Of a stretch of 64,000 bases of DNA, positions 7,358 to 15,638 are shown in pieces; position 1 is the stretch's first letter; each line of letters begins with the position of its first letter. The position numbers were made by a program, and so were the translations under genes. The stretch comes from Granulicella rosea (lineage in GTDB: Bacteria; Acidobacteriota; Terriglobia; Terriglobales; Acidobacteriaceae), in the NCBI RefSeq assembly GCF_900188085.1, contig NZ_FZOU01000001.1, positions 1,240,001-1,304,000 on the forward strand, given 5' to 3'. The notes under the pieces were generated by a model. That model did not search any database. It was not told the origin of the DNA and saw only the letters and a program-made list of their open reading frames with translations.

Positions 7358-8707
7358 CTACGCCGCCTTGCGCGAGACGCCGATGTGTGGAACCAGCAGT
7401 TGGAAGACCGCCAGCGCCACCACGTATGCGCCGGCGGCCATCGAGAAGACCAGCAACTGATGCAGCGAGAGGTTGCGCTTGACGATCCAGGTAAAGGCCG
7501 CTCCGCCCACCGCGCCGGCCGCTCCGCCGACGCCGACCACGGTCGAGACCGCGGTCGAGGGGAACATGTCGCCCGGCGTCGAAAAGAGGTTCGCCGACCA
7601 GCCCTGGTGCGCGGCTGCGGCGAGCGCGATCAGCAACGTCGCGGGCCATGCGTTCGTCGCGAAGATGGTGCTCATGTGCGGTACGAAGATGACCGGCATC
7701 ACGCAGAGCGCCATCACCAGCATGGCGATCTTGCGTCCCGCGTTCACCGACCGCCCGTTAGCCATCAGGCTGCCAGAAAGCGAGCCGCCGGCGATGGAGC
7801 CGACCGACGAGATGACGTAGACGGTCAGCAGGTAGGGGTAGGCCTGTTTGAGCGTGAGGTTATAGTTCCGGTTGAGGAACTGAGGCAGATAGAAGAGATA
7901 GAACCACCACACGCCATCCGTCAGAGCCTTACCGAGGGCAAAGGCATAGAGGCCGGGCCGTTGCAGGAGAGCCGAAAGCGGGATTGCGCCGCCGCTCTCT
8001 GCCGCCTCGGCAAAGTCTGCCGCGAGGTTGGCCTGGGTCTGGGTGGAGGCGCCGCGCAGGCGGTTGTACGGGAACAGCGTCCATAGGACGAGCCACGCCA
8101 TGCCCATCGAGCCGGTGGCGATGAACGCCGCCTGCCAGCCCCACTTTGCCGAGACGAAGGCGACCAGCGGCGGCGCGACCAGCGCGGAGGCGTTCGAGCC
8201 GGAGTTGAACAAGCCGACAGCCTTGGCGCGCTCGCGGGTGGGGAACCACTCGCTGACAGCTTTGAGCGCGGCCGGGAAGTTGCCGGATTCGCCCAGTCCG
8301 AGGAAGATGCGCGCGACACAGAAGCCCGCCACGGAGGTCACTACCGAGTGGCTCATCGACGCGAGACCCCAGATGAGGATCGCGAGCGCGTAGCCGACCT
8401 TGGTCCCGAGCTTGTCGATAACGCGGCCGGCGACGATGAAGCCCACGCCGTACGCGATCTGGAAGAACATGATCACGGTGCCGAAGTTATCGTCGAAGAC
8501 CGGCTGGTGGAACTTGTCGGCGGCGTGATTCCAGCCCATGAACGCCACGTCGTGCAGCAGCGGCTCGACATAGCCGAAGACGTTGCGGTCCATGTAGTTG
8601 ATGGTCGTGGCGAGGAAGAGCAGACCGCAGACGATCCAGCGCACGTTCGAGGCAGAGCTATCGGTGGTGAAACCGGAGCCAGGGGCGCTGGCGGTGTTGG
8701 TCGACAT
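7358..8707 (-). CDS. MFS transporter, anion:cation symporter family (hexuronate transporter-like)
   Basis: A 449-residue MFS carrier of the ACS family. It begins MSTNTASAPGSGF; the first membrane helix carries LFLATTINYMDRNVFGYVEP, the ExuT/phthalate/sialate-type motif, and GRVIDKLGTKVGYA follows in loop 2-3. About 12 hydrophobic segments can be followed. It likely imports galacturonate or another organic anion by proton symport, which fits the polygalacturonase divergently placed upstream and the FCD regulator downstream. ATG 8707 is preferred over a longer frame to 9064, which lacks any helix-like or family sequence. Confidence 0.88.
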   Translation of the reverse strand: MSTNTASAPGSGFTTDSSASNVRWIVCGLLFLATTINYMDRNVFGYVEPLLHDVAFMGWNHAADKFHQPVFDDNFGTVIMFFQIAYGVGFIVAGRVIDKLGTKVGYALAILIWGLASMSHSVVTSVAGFCVARIFLGLGESGNFPAALKAVSEWFPTRERAKAVGLFNSGSNASALVAPPLVAFVSAKWGWQAAFIATGSMGMAWLVLWTLFPYNRLRGASTQTQANLAADFAEAAESGGAIPLSALLQRPGLYAFALGKALTDGVWWFYLFYLPQFLNRNYNLTLKQAYPYLLTVYVISSVGSIAGGSLSGSLMANGRSVNAGRKIAMLVMALCVMPVIFVPHMSTIFATNAWPATLLIALAAAAHQGWSANLFSTPGDMFPSTAVSTVVGVGGAAGAVGGAAFTWIVKRNLSLHQLLVFSMAAGAYVVALAVFQLLVPHIGVSRKAA

Positions 8708-9100
8708 AAAGGTAACGGGCTCCCGCTGCAACGATGGTCTGACCATTGTGCGCGTTGGATGGTTCTGGTTCAGAAATTTTTTCAAGAAGTAGCTACTGCT
8801 AGAGAGGATAGCTGTTCGCAGCCATGAACTGTCAAGCGCGACCCGAGAACGAAGGTTGCAGGCGAGGGCAGGAAGGGGAGTGATCGGACCAATTCTGAGA
8901 TTCGTCGCCGGTTTTGCTTGACAGGTGTGAAATGGACCGCGAACAATGGCCGGGTTCCAGATGATCGCTCCTGAGAAGCCGTGAAATTGTCGGGTGATTC
9001 GGCGACAGAGCTCTAACGGGGCGGTCCGCAGGACCGAATCTTGGGGAACGACTGGTCCATCCATTTGAAGTGGTTTTGCAGATACAGGGAGATGTGGGCA
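8708..9100. other. 393-bp divergent intergenic region (MFS transporter / GH28)
   Basis: This gap separates the two divergent genes and must hold both promoters. It contains the ATGGTCTGACCAT palindrome (8734-8746) near the transporter start and a second inverted repeat, CGGTCC-GCA-GGACCG (9022-9036), about 65 bp before the GH28 start. I found no convincing -35/-10 pair and no coding sequence. Confidence 0.6.
8734..8746. promoter_or_regulatory. Candidate operator of the FCD/GntR regulator
   Basis: ATGGTCTGACCAT is a perfect palindrome around one central base, 27 bp upstream of the transporter ATG. FCD-type GntR regulators such as UxuR/ExuR and LldR bind sites of the TGGTNNNACCA kind. The regulator gene lies just downstream of the transporter, so this is the expected target. 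Binding is inferred. Confidence 0.55.
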
Positions 9101-12100
9101 ATGCGGGCAGGTTGGGTTCGGATATGGCTGGCGGCGATGACGGTGATGGGTTCGGCGTACGGGTTGGCGCAGGATACGCGTACGGTGACCGAACCGGTGC
9201 TGCCGGCGGTGTGTACGGTGCTGAGCTCGCAGATGGCCATCGTGGCCGGACAGCCGGCGTCGGAGACGGCCTTCGACACGTCGCGGATTCAGGCGGCGCT
9301 GACGGCCTGCGGCTCGGGCAAGGCCGTGGAGCTGGCGTCCTCGGGCACGAACTACGCGTTTCTGATCCAGCCGCTGACGATTCCGAGCGGCGTCTCGCTG
9401 ATCGTCGACGGCGGCGTGACGGTCTTTGCCTCGCGCAACCCGGCGGACTACCAGACGACCTCGACCGAGCTGTGTGGAAGCTACGGCGCCTCCGGCAACG
9501 GCTGCAACAACCTGCTGAACTTCGTCAAGAATGAGACCGGCTCAGGCATCTACGGGTATGGCGTGATCGACGGACGCGGCGGCTCGACGATGCTCAAGAA
9601 TGGCGTCGACTCCGGCGTGAGCTGGTGGACGAACGCCGATCAGGCGAATACGGCGGGGCAGTCGCAGGACAACTTCATCCTCATGAAGCCGTCGAACGCG
9701 AACAGCATGGTTCTATACAAGATCACGCTGCGCAACTCGCCGATGTTCCACGTCGGCTGGTCCGGGACGGGTTTCACCGCATGGGGCGTCAAGATTCAGG
9801 CGCCGTTCACCGCGCACAATACGGACGGCATCGATCCGGATGGCGCGAACATCACGATCACCAACAGCTCGATCTCGGATGGCGACGACAATATCGCCGT
9901 CGGCGCCAGCTCCGCGGCCTCGGGCATCACGATCCAGAATGTGACGACCTATAGCGGGCACGGCGTGTCGGTGGGCAGCTACACGCAGGGCGGGCTGACG
10001 AACATGCTGGTCGACCACGTGAACATGGCCGGCACCGGCGCGGACGGTAACGCCACCGGCATCCGTCTGAAGTCGTCGCAGGACCGCGGCGGCCTGGTGC
10101 AGAACGTGACCTATCAAAATATGTGCCTCAAGGACATGCGGCACATCCTGCAGTTCACGCCGTTCTACAACACCAACGCCGGCACGCTCATTCCGCAGTT
10201 CAAGAATATCGTCATGCAGAATGTCCACTTCCTGACGCCCACGTCCGGATCGTATGCGTATCTGGTGCAGATTCAAGGACATGACGCAAACTACCCGATG
10301 ACGCTGACGATGAACAATGTAGTCTTCGACTCGCTGCTGGCGACGAATGTGACCCCCACGTCCGAGTACGTGAACATCACGCTCGCGGGGAATGTCTATC
10401 CGGCGTTTCTGCAGTCGCTGCCGGGAACGGGCGTGACCTACACGGGAACGGCGACCTCGACCGCGACCGGTGGCGCGTTCTCCTGCCCGACGACCGTCTT
10501 TCCGTACGTGGTCGGCGAGCTGTATCTTTCGACCGCGACGGCGACGAGCCTGCAGACCGTGTCGGCCACGGCTCCCGCAACGGTCACGCTGAACGCCATG
10601 GTGCAACCCTCCATGTCGCAGACGACCTTCAACGGAACGGTGGGCAACTACACCGGCGCCGCGGCGCTGAGCCAGCCGGTCAACTTCCTCGAAGGTTCGA
10701 ACATCGTGGGAACGGGAACGCTCGGCGCGAATGGAACACTCGCCAGCCTGACCCTGACGGGGGTCACCGCCGGAACCCACACCTACACGGCTCAGTATCC
10801 GGGCGATACGAACTACGCCGCGCTGAGCTTCGGCTCCGTCGTCGTTACGGTCAGTCCGGCCCCGGCCGTCGCTACAACCACCACGCTGACGGCGACCGGC
10901 GCCGGTGGCGTATACGGCGGCAGCACCATCCTGACGGCGAACGTCGCACCGGTATCGGGCACGAACGTTCCGACCGGGCAGGTGCAGTTTCTCGACGGCT
11001 CGACCGTCGTGGCGACCGCGACGCTGGCCTCCGGTTCGGCCAGCACGACACAGGTCTTCGGCGGCGGCAGCCACAGCATCACGGCCAGCTACCTGGGCGA
11101 TACGAACGACCTGGTCTCCACCAGCACAGCGAAGAGCTTCACCGTCACGACCGCGACGGCTGGCGTCGCCCTGACTGCCGCGCCTACGTCGGTCAGCTAT
11201 GGATCGTCCACCGTGCTGAGCGCGCAGTTGACCGGGGTCTCGTCGGGTTCGACGCCGACCGGAACCGTCACGTTTTATGACGGAAGCACGAACGCCGGGA
11301 CAGGCACGGTGAGCACGAGCGGACTGGCGACCCTCACCATTAAACCGGCGACCGTTGGCAGTCATAGTTACACCGCCAACTACGGTGGCGATGCAAACTA
11401 CGCCACCGCCACGAGCACTGCAGTCACGGTCTCGGTGACGGCGGCGACCACCACCGCGCTTACGATCGCGCCTGCGACAACCTACGTCGGCGGGCCCGCG
11501 GTCTTGACCGCAACGGTCGCTGCGGCGAGCGGCGTGCCGGCGGGTACGGTCACCTTCGCGAACGCCGCAGGCACGCTCGGCATGGGGACGCTGAACGCCA
11601 GCGGCGTGGCGACGCTGACCTTGACCGAGACAGCCGCCGGCGCCCAGCAGGTCACTGCGTCCTACGCCGCCAATGGCGCGTATCTGGCATCGGCGAGCGC
11701 CTCCGGAACCCTGACCGTGGTCGCGCCGATCGTCCTGTCGGCCAGCCCGGCCACGACCTCGCTCGCGGCGGGCGGGTCCACGACGGTGACCTTCACCGCG
11801 TCCCCTGCCGGTGGATTCACCGGTGCGGTGTCCTTTACCTGTGCTTCGCCGGTCAGCTATGTGACCTGCGTCCTCGGATCGTCCACGCAGACGGTGAGCG
11901 GCACGGCCTCGGTTCAGACCGTCGCCACGATCCAGATCGCCTCCTCCGTCGCCGCTGTTTCGCAGCCCACCCGCGCGTGGTACGCCCTGCTTGCGCCTCT
12001 GGGACTGCTGGCGTTGGCTGGACGCCGGCGCGGGCTGCGTCTGCTTGCGTTGCTGCTCGTGCTTGGAGGATTGGCCGGCGGGCTGAGTGGCTGCGGCGGC

Positions 12101-12223
12101 GCGTCGAGCTCCTCAGGGTCGACGGTCAATCTGCCTCCCGCCGGCACGCAGAATGTTACGTTGACGGCGGTGGCGGCTGGGTCTTCCACCACCGCTTCCG
12201 TTGCGGTGACGGTGACGAACTGA
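9101..12223 (+). CDS. Secreted GH28 polygalacturonase with Ig-like repeats and hydrophobic C-terminal tail
   Basis: A 1040-residue secreted pectinase. After a signal peptide (WVRIWLAAMTVMGSAYGLAQ) comes a right-handed beta-helix with all GH28 motifs: NTDG (about 240), DGDDN (260-264, catalytic Asp), GHG (286-288) and RLK (322-324). About four Ig-like repeats of roughly 90-100 residues follow (blocks such as FLDGSTVVATATL, YLGDTN, FYDGSTNAGTGTV). The end is odd: a membrane-like stretch with RRR (LLAPLGLLALAGRRR), a second hydrophobic run with a lipobox-like LSGC, then about 40 polar residues. I chose ATG 9101, 9 bases after AGGGAG; ATG 9092 is possible. It should cut polygalacturonan outside the cell. 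Confidence 0.93.
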   Translation: MRAGWVRIWLAAMTVMGSAYGLAQDTRTVTEPVLPAVCTVLSSQMAIVAGQPASETAFDTSRIQAALTACGSGKAVELASSGTNYAFLIQPLTIPSGVSLIVDGGVTVFASRNPADYQTTSTELCGSYGASGNGCNNLLNFVKNETGSGIYGYGVIDGRGGSTMLKNGVDSGVSWWTNADQANTAGQSQDNFILMKPSNANSMVLYKITLRNSPMFHVGWSGTGFTAWGVKIQAPFTAHNTDGIDPDGANITITNSSISDGDDNIAVGASSAASGITIQNVTTYSGHGVSVGSYTQGGLTNMLVDHVNMAGTGADGNATGIRLKSSQDRGGLVQNVTYQNMCLKDMRHILQFTPFYNTNAGTLIPQFKNIVMQNVHFLTPTSGSYAYLVQIQGHDANYPMTLTMNNVVFDSLLATNVTPTSEYVNITLAGNVYPAFLQSLPGTGVTYTGTATSTATGGAFSCPTTVFPYVVGELYLSTATATSLQTVSATAPATVTLNAMVQPSMSQTTFNGTVGNYTGAAALSQPVNFLEGSNIVGTGTLGANGTLASLTLTGVTAGTHTYTAQYPGDTNYAALSFGSVVVTVSPAPAVATTTTLTATGAGGVYGGSTILTANVAPVSGTNVPTGQVQFLDGSTVVATATLASGSASTTQVFGGGSHSITASYLGDTNDLVSTSTAKSFTVTTATAGVALTAAPTSVSYGSSTVLSAQLTGVSSGSTPTGTVTFYDGSTNAGTGTVSTSGLATLTIKPATVGSHSYTANYGGDANYATATSTAVTVSVTAATTTALTIAPATTYVGGPAVLTATVAAASGVPAGTVTFANAAGTLGMGTLNASGVATLTLTETAAGAQQVTASYAANGAYLASASASGTLTVVAPIVLSASPATTSLAAGGSTTVTFTASPAGGFTGAVSFTCASPVSYVTCVLGSSTQTVSGTASVQTVATIQIASSVAAVSQPTRAWYALLAPLGLLALAGRRRGLRLLALLLVLGGLAGGLSGCGGASSSSGSTVNLPPAGTQNVTLTAVAAGSSTTASVAVTVTN

Positions 12224-12236
12224 ACGACGACAGCGG

Positions 12237-12255
12237 ATTCCCTTCGGGAATGACA
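12237..12255. repeat. Copy 2 of the intergenic repeat with core CCTTCGGGAATGACA
   Basis: ATTCCCTTCGGGAATGACA directly follows the GH28 stop codon and shares its core with 1637-1651. ATTCCC/GGGAAT pair around TTC, giving a short hairpin. It lies just before the terminator hairpin at 12267-12293. Confidence 0.55.
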
Positions 12256-12266
12256 GGCAAGACAAA

Positions 12267-12293
12267 GCCGCCCTCCGATCGATGGAGGGCGGC
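12267..12293. terminator. Bidirectional terminator between GH28 and Do protease genes
   Basis: GCCGCCCTCC (12267-12276) and GGAGGGCGGC (12284-12293) form a perfect 10-bp stem with a 7-base loop. The stem is followed by GTTGTTT on the plus strand and by TTTGTC on the minus strand, so it can terminate both convergent genes. Confidence 0.75.
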
Positions 12294-12311
12294 GTTGTTT
12301 GGAGGCGAGCA

Positions 12312-13832
12312 TCAGCCGTTCTGGCTGGGGTGGACCAGGCGGTAGCTGGCGTTACCGCGCGACCAGACCAGCAGCAGCAGGTCCTTACCGGCGGGAACGG
12401 AGCGGACCTGGCTGACGAAGTCCTGTGCGGAGCCTGTCGGCTTGCGGTTGACCTCCAGAATGACGTCGCCCTGGGCCAGACCGGCGTCCTCGGCCGGGCT
12501 CTCGGGACGGACGTTCTCGATGGCCACGCCCTGCACCTTCTCCGGCAGTTGGAGCTGCTGACGCACATCCGGCGTCAGGTTGGCGACGGCGAGGCCGAGT
12601 TTGCCGGGCTTCTGCTCGGGGCTGGCGTCGTTGCCGGCGACCTCATCGGCGTCCTTTTTATACTCGCCGACGGTGACGTTCAGCGTCTCGGGCTTGCCGT
12701 CGCGCAGAATGCCGAGCGTCAGCTTCGAGCCCGGAATCGTCTGGCTGACGGCGAGCTGCAGCGCGCTGCCGTTGACCATCGTGCGGCCGTTGAGGGTGCG
12801 AATGACGTCGCCGCTCTTCAGGCCGGCGCGAGCCGCGGGTGCGTCCGGCGTGACCTGCGCGGCGATCGCGCCGGTGGCGTCCGACAGGTTGAAGAACTGC
12901 GCATTGTCCGGCGTCACATCGTTCAGGCTGACGCCGAGGTAGCCGTGATGGACCGCGCCGGTCTTGATGATCTGGTCGGTCGTCGCCTTGGCGACCTGCG
13001 CCGGAATGGCGAAGCCCGCGCCGGCGAACGAGCCGCTGTTCGAGATGATGAAGGTGTTGATGCCGATCAGTTCGCCGTGCGCGTTGACCAGCGCGCCGCC
13101 AGAGTTGCCGGGGTTGATGGCCGCGTCGGTCTGGATGAATCCGCCGGGCTTGCGTGCGTCGTCGGAGTACGGATTCGGACGGTTGACGGCGCTGACGATG
13201 CCGCGCGTAACCGAGAACTGGAAGTAGCCGAACGGGCTGCCGAAGGCGAGCACGGTCTGGCCGGGCTTCAACTGCGTGGAGTCGCCCCACGGAATGCTGG
13301 GCAGGTTCTTCGCGTCGACCTTGATGACGGCGAGGTCGGTGAGCTTGTCCGCGCCGATCAGCTTACCGGTGAGAATGCGGCGGTCGTTCAGGGTGACCTT
13401 GATCTGTGTCGCGCCCTCGATCACGTGGTTATTGGTCACGATGTAGCCGTCGGGCGAGATGATGATGCCGGAGCCGATGCCGTGCTCGACCTTCGGCTGC
13501 TGACGCTGGCCGCCCTGGGGCATCATCGGGCCGAAGAACTGCGAGAAGCCGGGCGGGAGCTGCGGCATCTGCTGCTGGGCCTCTTCGTCCGACCCGCGCG
13601 AGGTGACGGCGACGTTGACGACGGCCGGCGTGACGCGGGCGGCGACGTTCTCAACCGCCTGGTCGAGCGCGGTGAGGGAAGAGATGCTCTGGTCGTCGAG
13701 CGCGCCGCTGGCCGCGTGGACCGAGTTACCGTGGAAGAGGATGGCGCCGCCGAGGACGAGGGTGGCGAAGATGCCGGTGGAGGCAATGGTCTTGGTTGCG
13801 TTAGATACTAATGAATTAGTTTCACGAGACAT
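12312..13832 (-). CDS. Do/HtrA (DegP-like) periplasmic serine protease with two PDZ domains
   Basis: A 506-residue envelope protease/chaperone. A single N-terminal hydrophobic segment (GIFATLVLGGAILF) would export or anchor it. The trypsin-like domain shows the triad His136 (TNNHVIEG), Asp166 (LTDLAVI) and Ser244 (NPGNSGGAL). Two PDZ domains follow, with ligand loops near GYLGVSLNDV and KLGLAVANL. ATG 13832 is supported by GAGGT 7 bases upstream. An ACTAAT-GA-ATTAGT palindrome covers codons 5-9 and matches the palindrome before the neighbouring blaI, so BlaI probably represses it. It degrades or refolds misfolded periplasmic proteins. Confidence 0.94.
   Translation of the reverse strand: MSRETNSLVSNATKTIASTGIFATLVLGGAILFHGNSVHAASGALDDQSISSLTALDQAVENVAARVTPAVVNVAVTSRGSDEEAQQQMPQLPPGFSQFFGPMMPQGGQRQQPKVEHGIGSGIIISPDGYIVTNNHVIEGATQIKVTLNDRRILTGKLIGADKLTDLAVIKVDAKNLPSIPWGDSTQLKPGQTVLAFGSPFGYFQFSVTRGIVSAVNRPNPYSDDARKPGGFIQTDAAINPGNSGGALVNAHGELIGINTFIISNSGSFAGAGFAIPAQVAKATTDQIIKTGAVHHGYLGVSLNDVTPDNAQFFNLSDATGAIAAQVTPDAPAARAGLKSGDVIRTLNGRTMVNGSALQLAVSQTIPGSKLTLGILRDGKPETLNVTVGEYKKDADEVAGNDASPEQKPGKLGLAVANLTPDVRQQLQLPEKVQGVAIENVRPESPAEDAGLAQGDVILEVNRKPTGSAQDFVSQVRSVPAGKDLLLLVWSRGNASYRLVHPSQNG
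13807..13820. promoter_or_regulatory. BlaI-type operator inside the Do protease 5' coding sequence
   Basis: ACTAAT-GA-ATTAGT is a perfect 6+2+6 palindrome covering codons 5-9 of the protease gene. The same arms occur at 15588-15601 upstream of blaI. Binding downstream of the start codon would block elongation or cover a nearby promoter. Linkage to BlaI is inferred from the shared sequence. Confidence 0.6.
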
Positions 13833-13863
13833 GGTGAGACCTCATTGGTGTTGGTTTGTGGGA

Positions 13864-15162
13864 CTAAAGTTGGATGATCAGCCAGCCGCCCGGAGTAGGC
13901 ACGGCTGCATAGGAGCGAAAACTTGTCGTCTGGATGACGGTGAAGACCACGCGCGGCTCGGGCTGGGCGCTCGGAAGCTGCTCGTCCGGCGTCTGGTCGA
14001 GCGAGGTGAGCGTCAGGCGCGGCTGCGGGATCGACCGTCTCGCGGCGATGCGGTGAACTGCGTGCCCGGCAGGCTGAAAATCGTTTTTGCGGATGCGCGC
14101 AGTTATTTTTCTAGCTGCGAGCGGCTCCGGCATCACAGCCTTCAGCACGGTTGCGTGGGGTTCGGCGGCGGTGTCGAAGCGCACCGGCTGGTATCCGGCC
14201 GAGGGCAGTTCCACCGCTGCGGTGGTCGCTGCGACAGGCTCGGCGAAGCTGACGAGCTGGGGCGCGCGCGACAGAACGCCGGCTCCGCCGATCAGGACGG
14301 CGAATAGACCGGTCGCCAGTGCGGCCGACGGGCGGCGTCCGCCGGCAGTCGTCGCGCGCAGAATGGCGTGGACGCGGGTGGCAAGCTCGGACCGCCGCTC
14401 CCATGCGCCGAGCGCGAGTGAGAACCGGCTCCGGACAAGTCCCTGTTCGGCGAGATTGACCAGCGTGGAGGCGTAAGCGCGGGGCGCGTTCGTGACGCGC
14501 AGAACGCCGTCGTCGCAGGCCAGTTCGCGCTCGAGGCAGAGGCGCCGCTCCACCCAAAGCAGGGCCGGATTCAAAGGGAAGAAGACCAGTCCGAGCTTCT
14601 GCAGCAGGTTCACCCAGTCGTCGCGGCGGCGCAGATGCTGCATCTCGTGCAGGACGATCTGGTCCAGCTCGTCGCGGCTGATGCGGGCGAAGAGCGAGGT
14701 TGGGATAAGGATGCGCGGCGAGAAGAATCCCAGAACGCTGGGGCGCGCGACGTCGCTGGAGGTGCAAAGAACAGCCGTGCGCGCGGTTCCGGCTGCGGTG
14801 CAGGCGGGCCAATCCGCAACCGGTGTGGCGCTGCGGGCGATCCTGCGCAGGTGCGCCGCGCCGACCGCAAACTGGACGAGCCGCAATGCGGAGAGAGCGA
14901 TCCAGAGGCTGGCGATGGCCGTGCTCCACCACGGCGCGAGGTGCAGAGCCGGGCTGTGCGCGCTCGCCGTTGCGTGTTGCGTCGCGGGCAAGAACGGCAA
15001 AAGCGCGAAGATTGCGAGGGCGGCGGTCCATAGCGCGTAGCGGGTGGCGGCGCTGGCGCGAGGGGTCAACCGCAGGGCGAGTCCGAGCGCGACAGTCAGC
15101 AGCGCGGTCTGCCAGGTCGAGGCGACGAAGGCGTTGGCGAGAGTATGGCTGAAGAGGTTCAT
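13864..15162 (-). CDS. M56 family (BlaR1-like) membrane metallopeptidase
   Basis: A 432-residue integral membrane zinc peptidase. The first half has several helices (TWQTALLTVALGLALRL; YALWTAALAIFALLPF). The catalytic site is visible as VLHEMQHLRRRDDW (HExxH), and the downstream Glu region as ELACDDGVL. One more hydrophobic segment (ATGLFAVLIGGAGVL) precedes a periplasmic tail of about 140 residues. The tail lacks the penicillin-binding domain of true BlaR1, so the signal sensed is unknown. By analogy it cleaves or inactivates BlaI. Its start overlaps the blaI stop by 4 bp, so translation is coupled. Confidence 0.9.
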   Translation of the reverse strand: MNLFSHTLANAFVASTWQTALLTVALGLALRLTPRASAATRYALWTAALAIFALLPFLPATQHATASAHSPALHLAPWWSTAIASLWIALSALRLVQFAVGAAHLRRIARSATPVADWPACTAAGTARTAVLCTSSDVARPSVLGFFSPRILIPTSLFARISRDELDQIVLHEMQHLRRRDDWVNLLQKLGLVFFPLNPALLWVERRLCLERELACDDGVLRVTNAPRAYASTLVNLAEQGLVRSRFSLALGAWERRSELATRVHAILRATTAGGRRPSAALATGLFAVLIGGAGVLSRAPQLVSFAEPVAATTAAVELPSAGYQPVRFDTAAEPHATVLKAVMPEPLAARKITARIRKNDFQPAGHAVHRIAARRSIPQPRLTLTSLDQTPDEQLPSAQPEPRVVFTVIQTTSFRSYAAVPTPGGWLIIQL

Positions 15163-15560
15163 TCGGCAGCCTCCGCAGGGTCGGCCGGCGCCTTGGCGAT
15201 GGCCTGACGCAGGCGTTCCAATTCCTCGGCGGTGATCTCTTCGTCGCCGATCAGAGTCAGGAGCAGGCGTTCGCGCGAGTTGCCGAAGAAACGCTGCAGC
15301 ACATGGCGCACCTCCGAGCGGCTAGCCTCATGCTCGGCGACCGTGGGCAGGTAGAGGAACGCGCGGCCAACCTGCCGGTGCTGCACATAGCCTTTCTTTT
15401 CAAGGATGCGGATGGTCGTCAAGACCGAGGTATAGGCGAGTCCCTGACCGGCGGGCAGCGCGTCCACCAGCTCCTGAACGGCGGATTCGCCGCGTTGCCA
15501 GAGGATGTTCATCAGCCTCAGCTCGGCTTCGGTCAGCGTGATGGATTTCCGTGGCGGCAT
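15159..15560 (-). CDS. BlaI/MecI family transcriptional repressor
   Basis: A 133-residue winged-helix repressor: LTEAELRLMNILWQRGESAVQ, then LAYTSVLTTIRILEKKGYV, which is the recognition helix region, then a dimerisation tail (HVLQRFFGNSRERLLLTL). The proteins are normally inactivated by proteolysis triggered by the partner M56 peptidase, which is encoded immediately downstream with a 4-bp overlap. AGAGGGA precedes the ATG. An ACTAAT-GG-ATTAGT palindrome lies 28 bp upstream, so autoregulation is likely. Confidence 0.93.
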   Translation of the reverse strand: MPPRKSITLTEAELRLMNILWQRGESAVQELVDALPAGQGLAYTSVLTTIRILEKKGYVQHRQVGRAFLYLPTVAEHEASRSEVRHVLQRFFGNSRERLLLTLIGDEEITAEELERLRQAIAKAPADPAEAAE

Positions 15561-15587
15561 CGTCCCTCTGGCGGTTTGGACGTTGGT

Positions 15588-15601
15588 ACTAATGGATTAG
15601 T
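15588..15601. promoter_or_regulatory. BlaI operator upstream of blaI
   Basis: ACTAAT-GG-ATTAGT is a perfect 6+2+6 palindrome, 28-41 bp before the blaI ATG. It shares both arms with 13807-13820. BlaI/MecI family operators are short palindromes of the TACTA..TAGTA kind, which fits. Confidence 0.65.
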
Positions 15602-15638
15602 TAGCGAGGACGCGGCTGTGGAAAAGTGCGAACGCCGG

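Noticed and set aside
9713..11365. A 550-codon open frame on the minus strand
   Set aside because: It is antisense to the GH28 gene, Arg/Gly-rich and repetitive, with no domain. GC-rich genes create such shadows.
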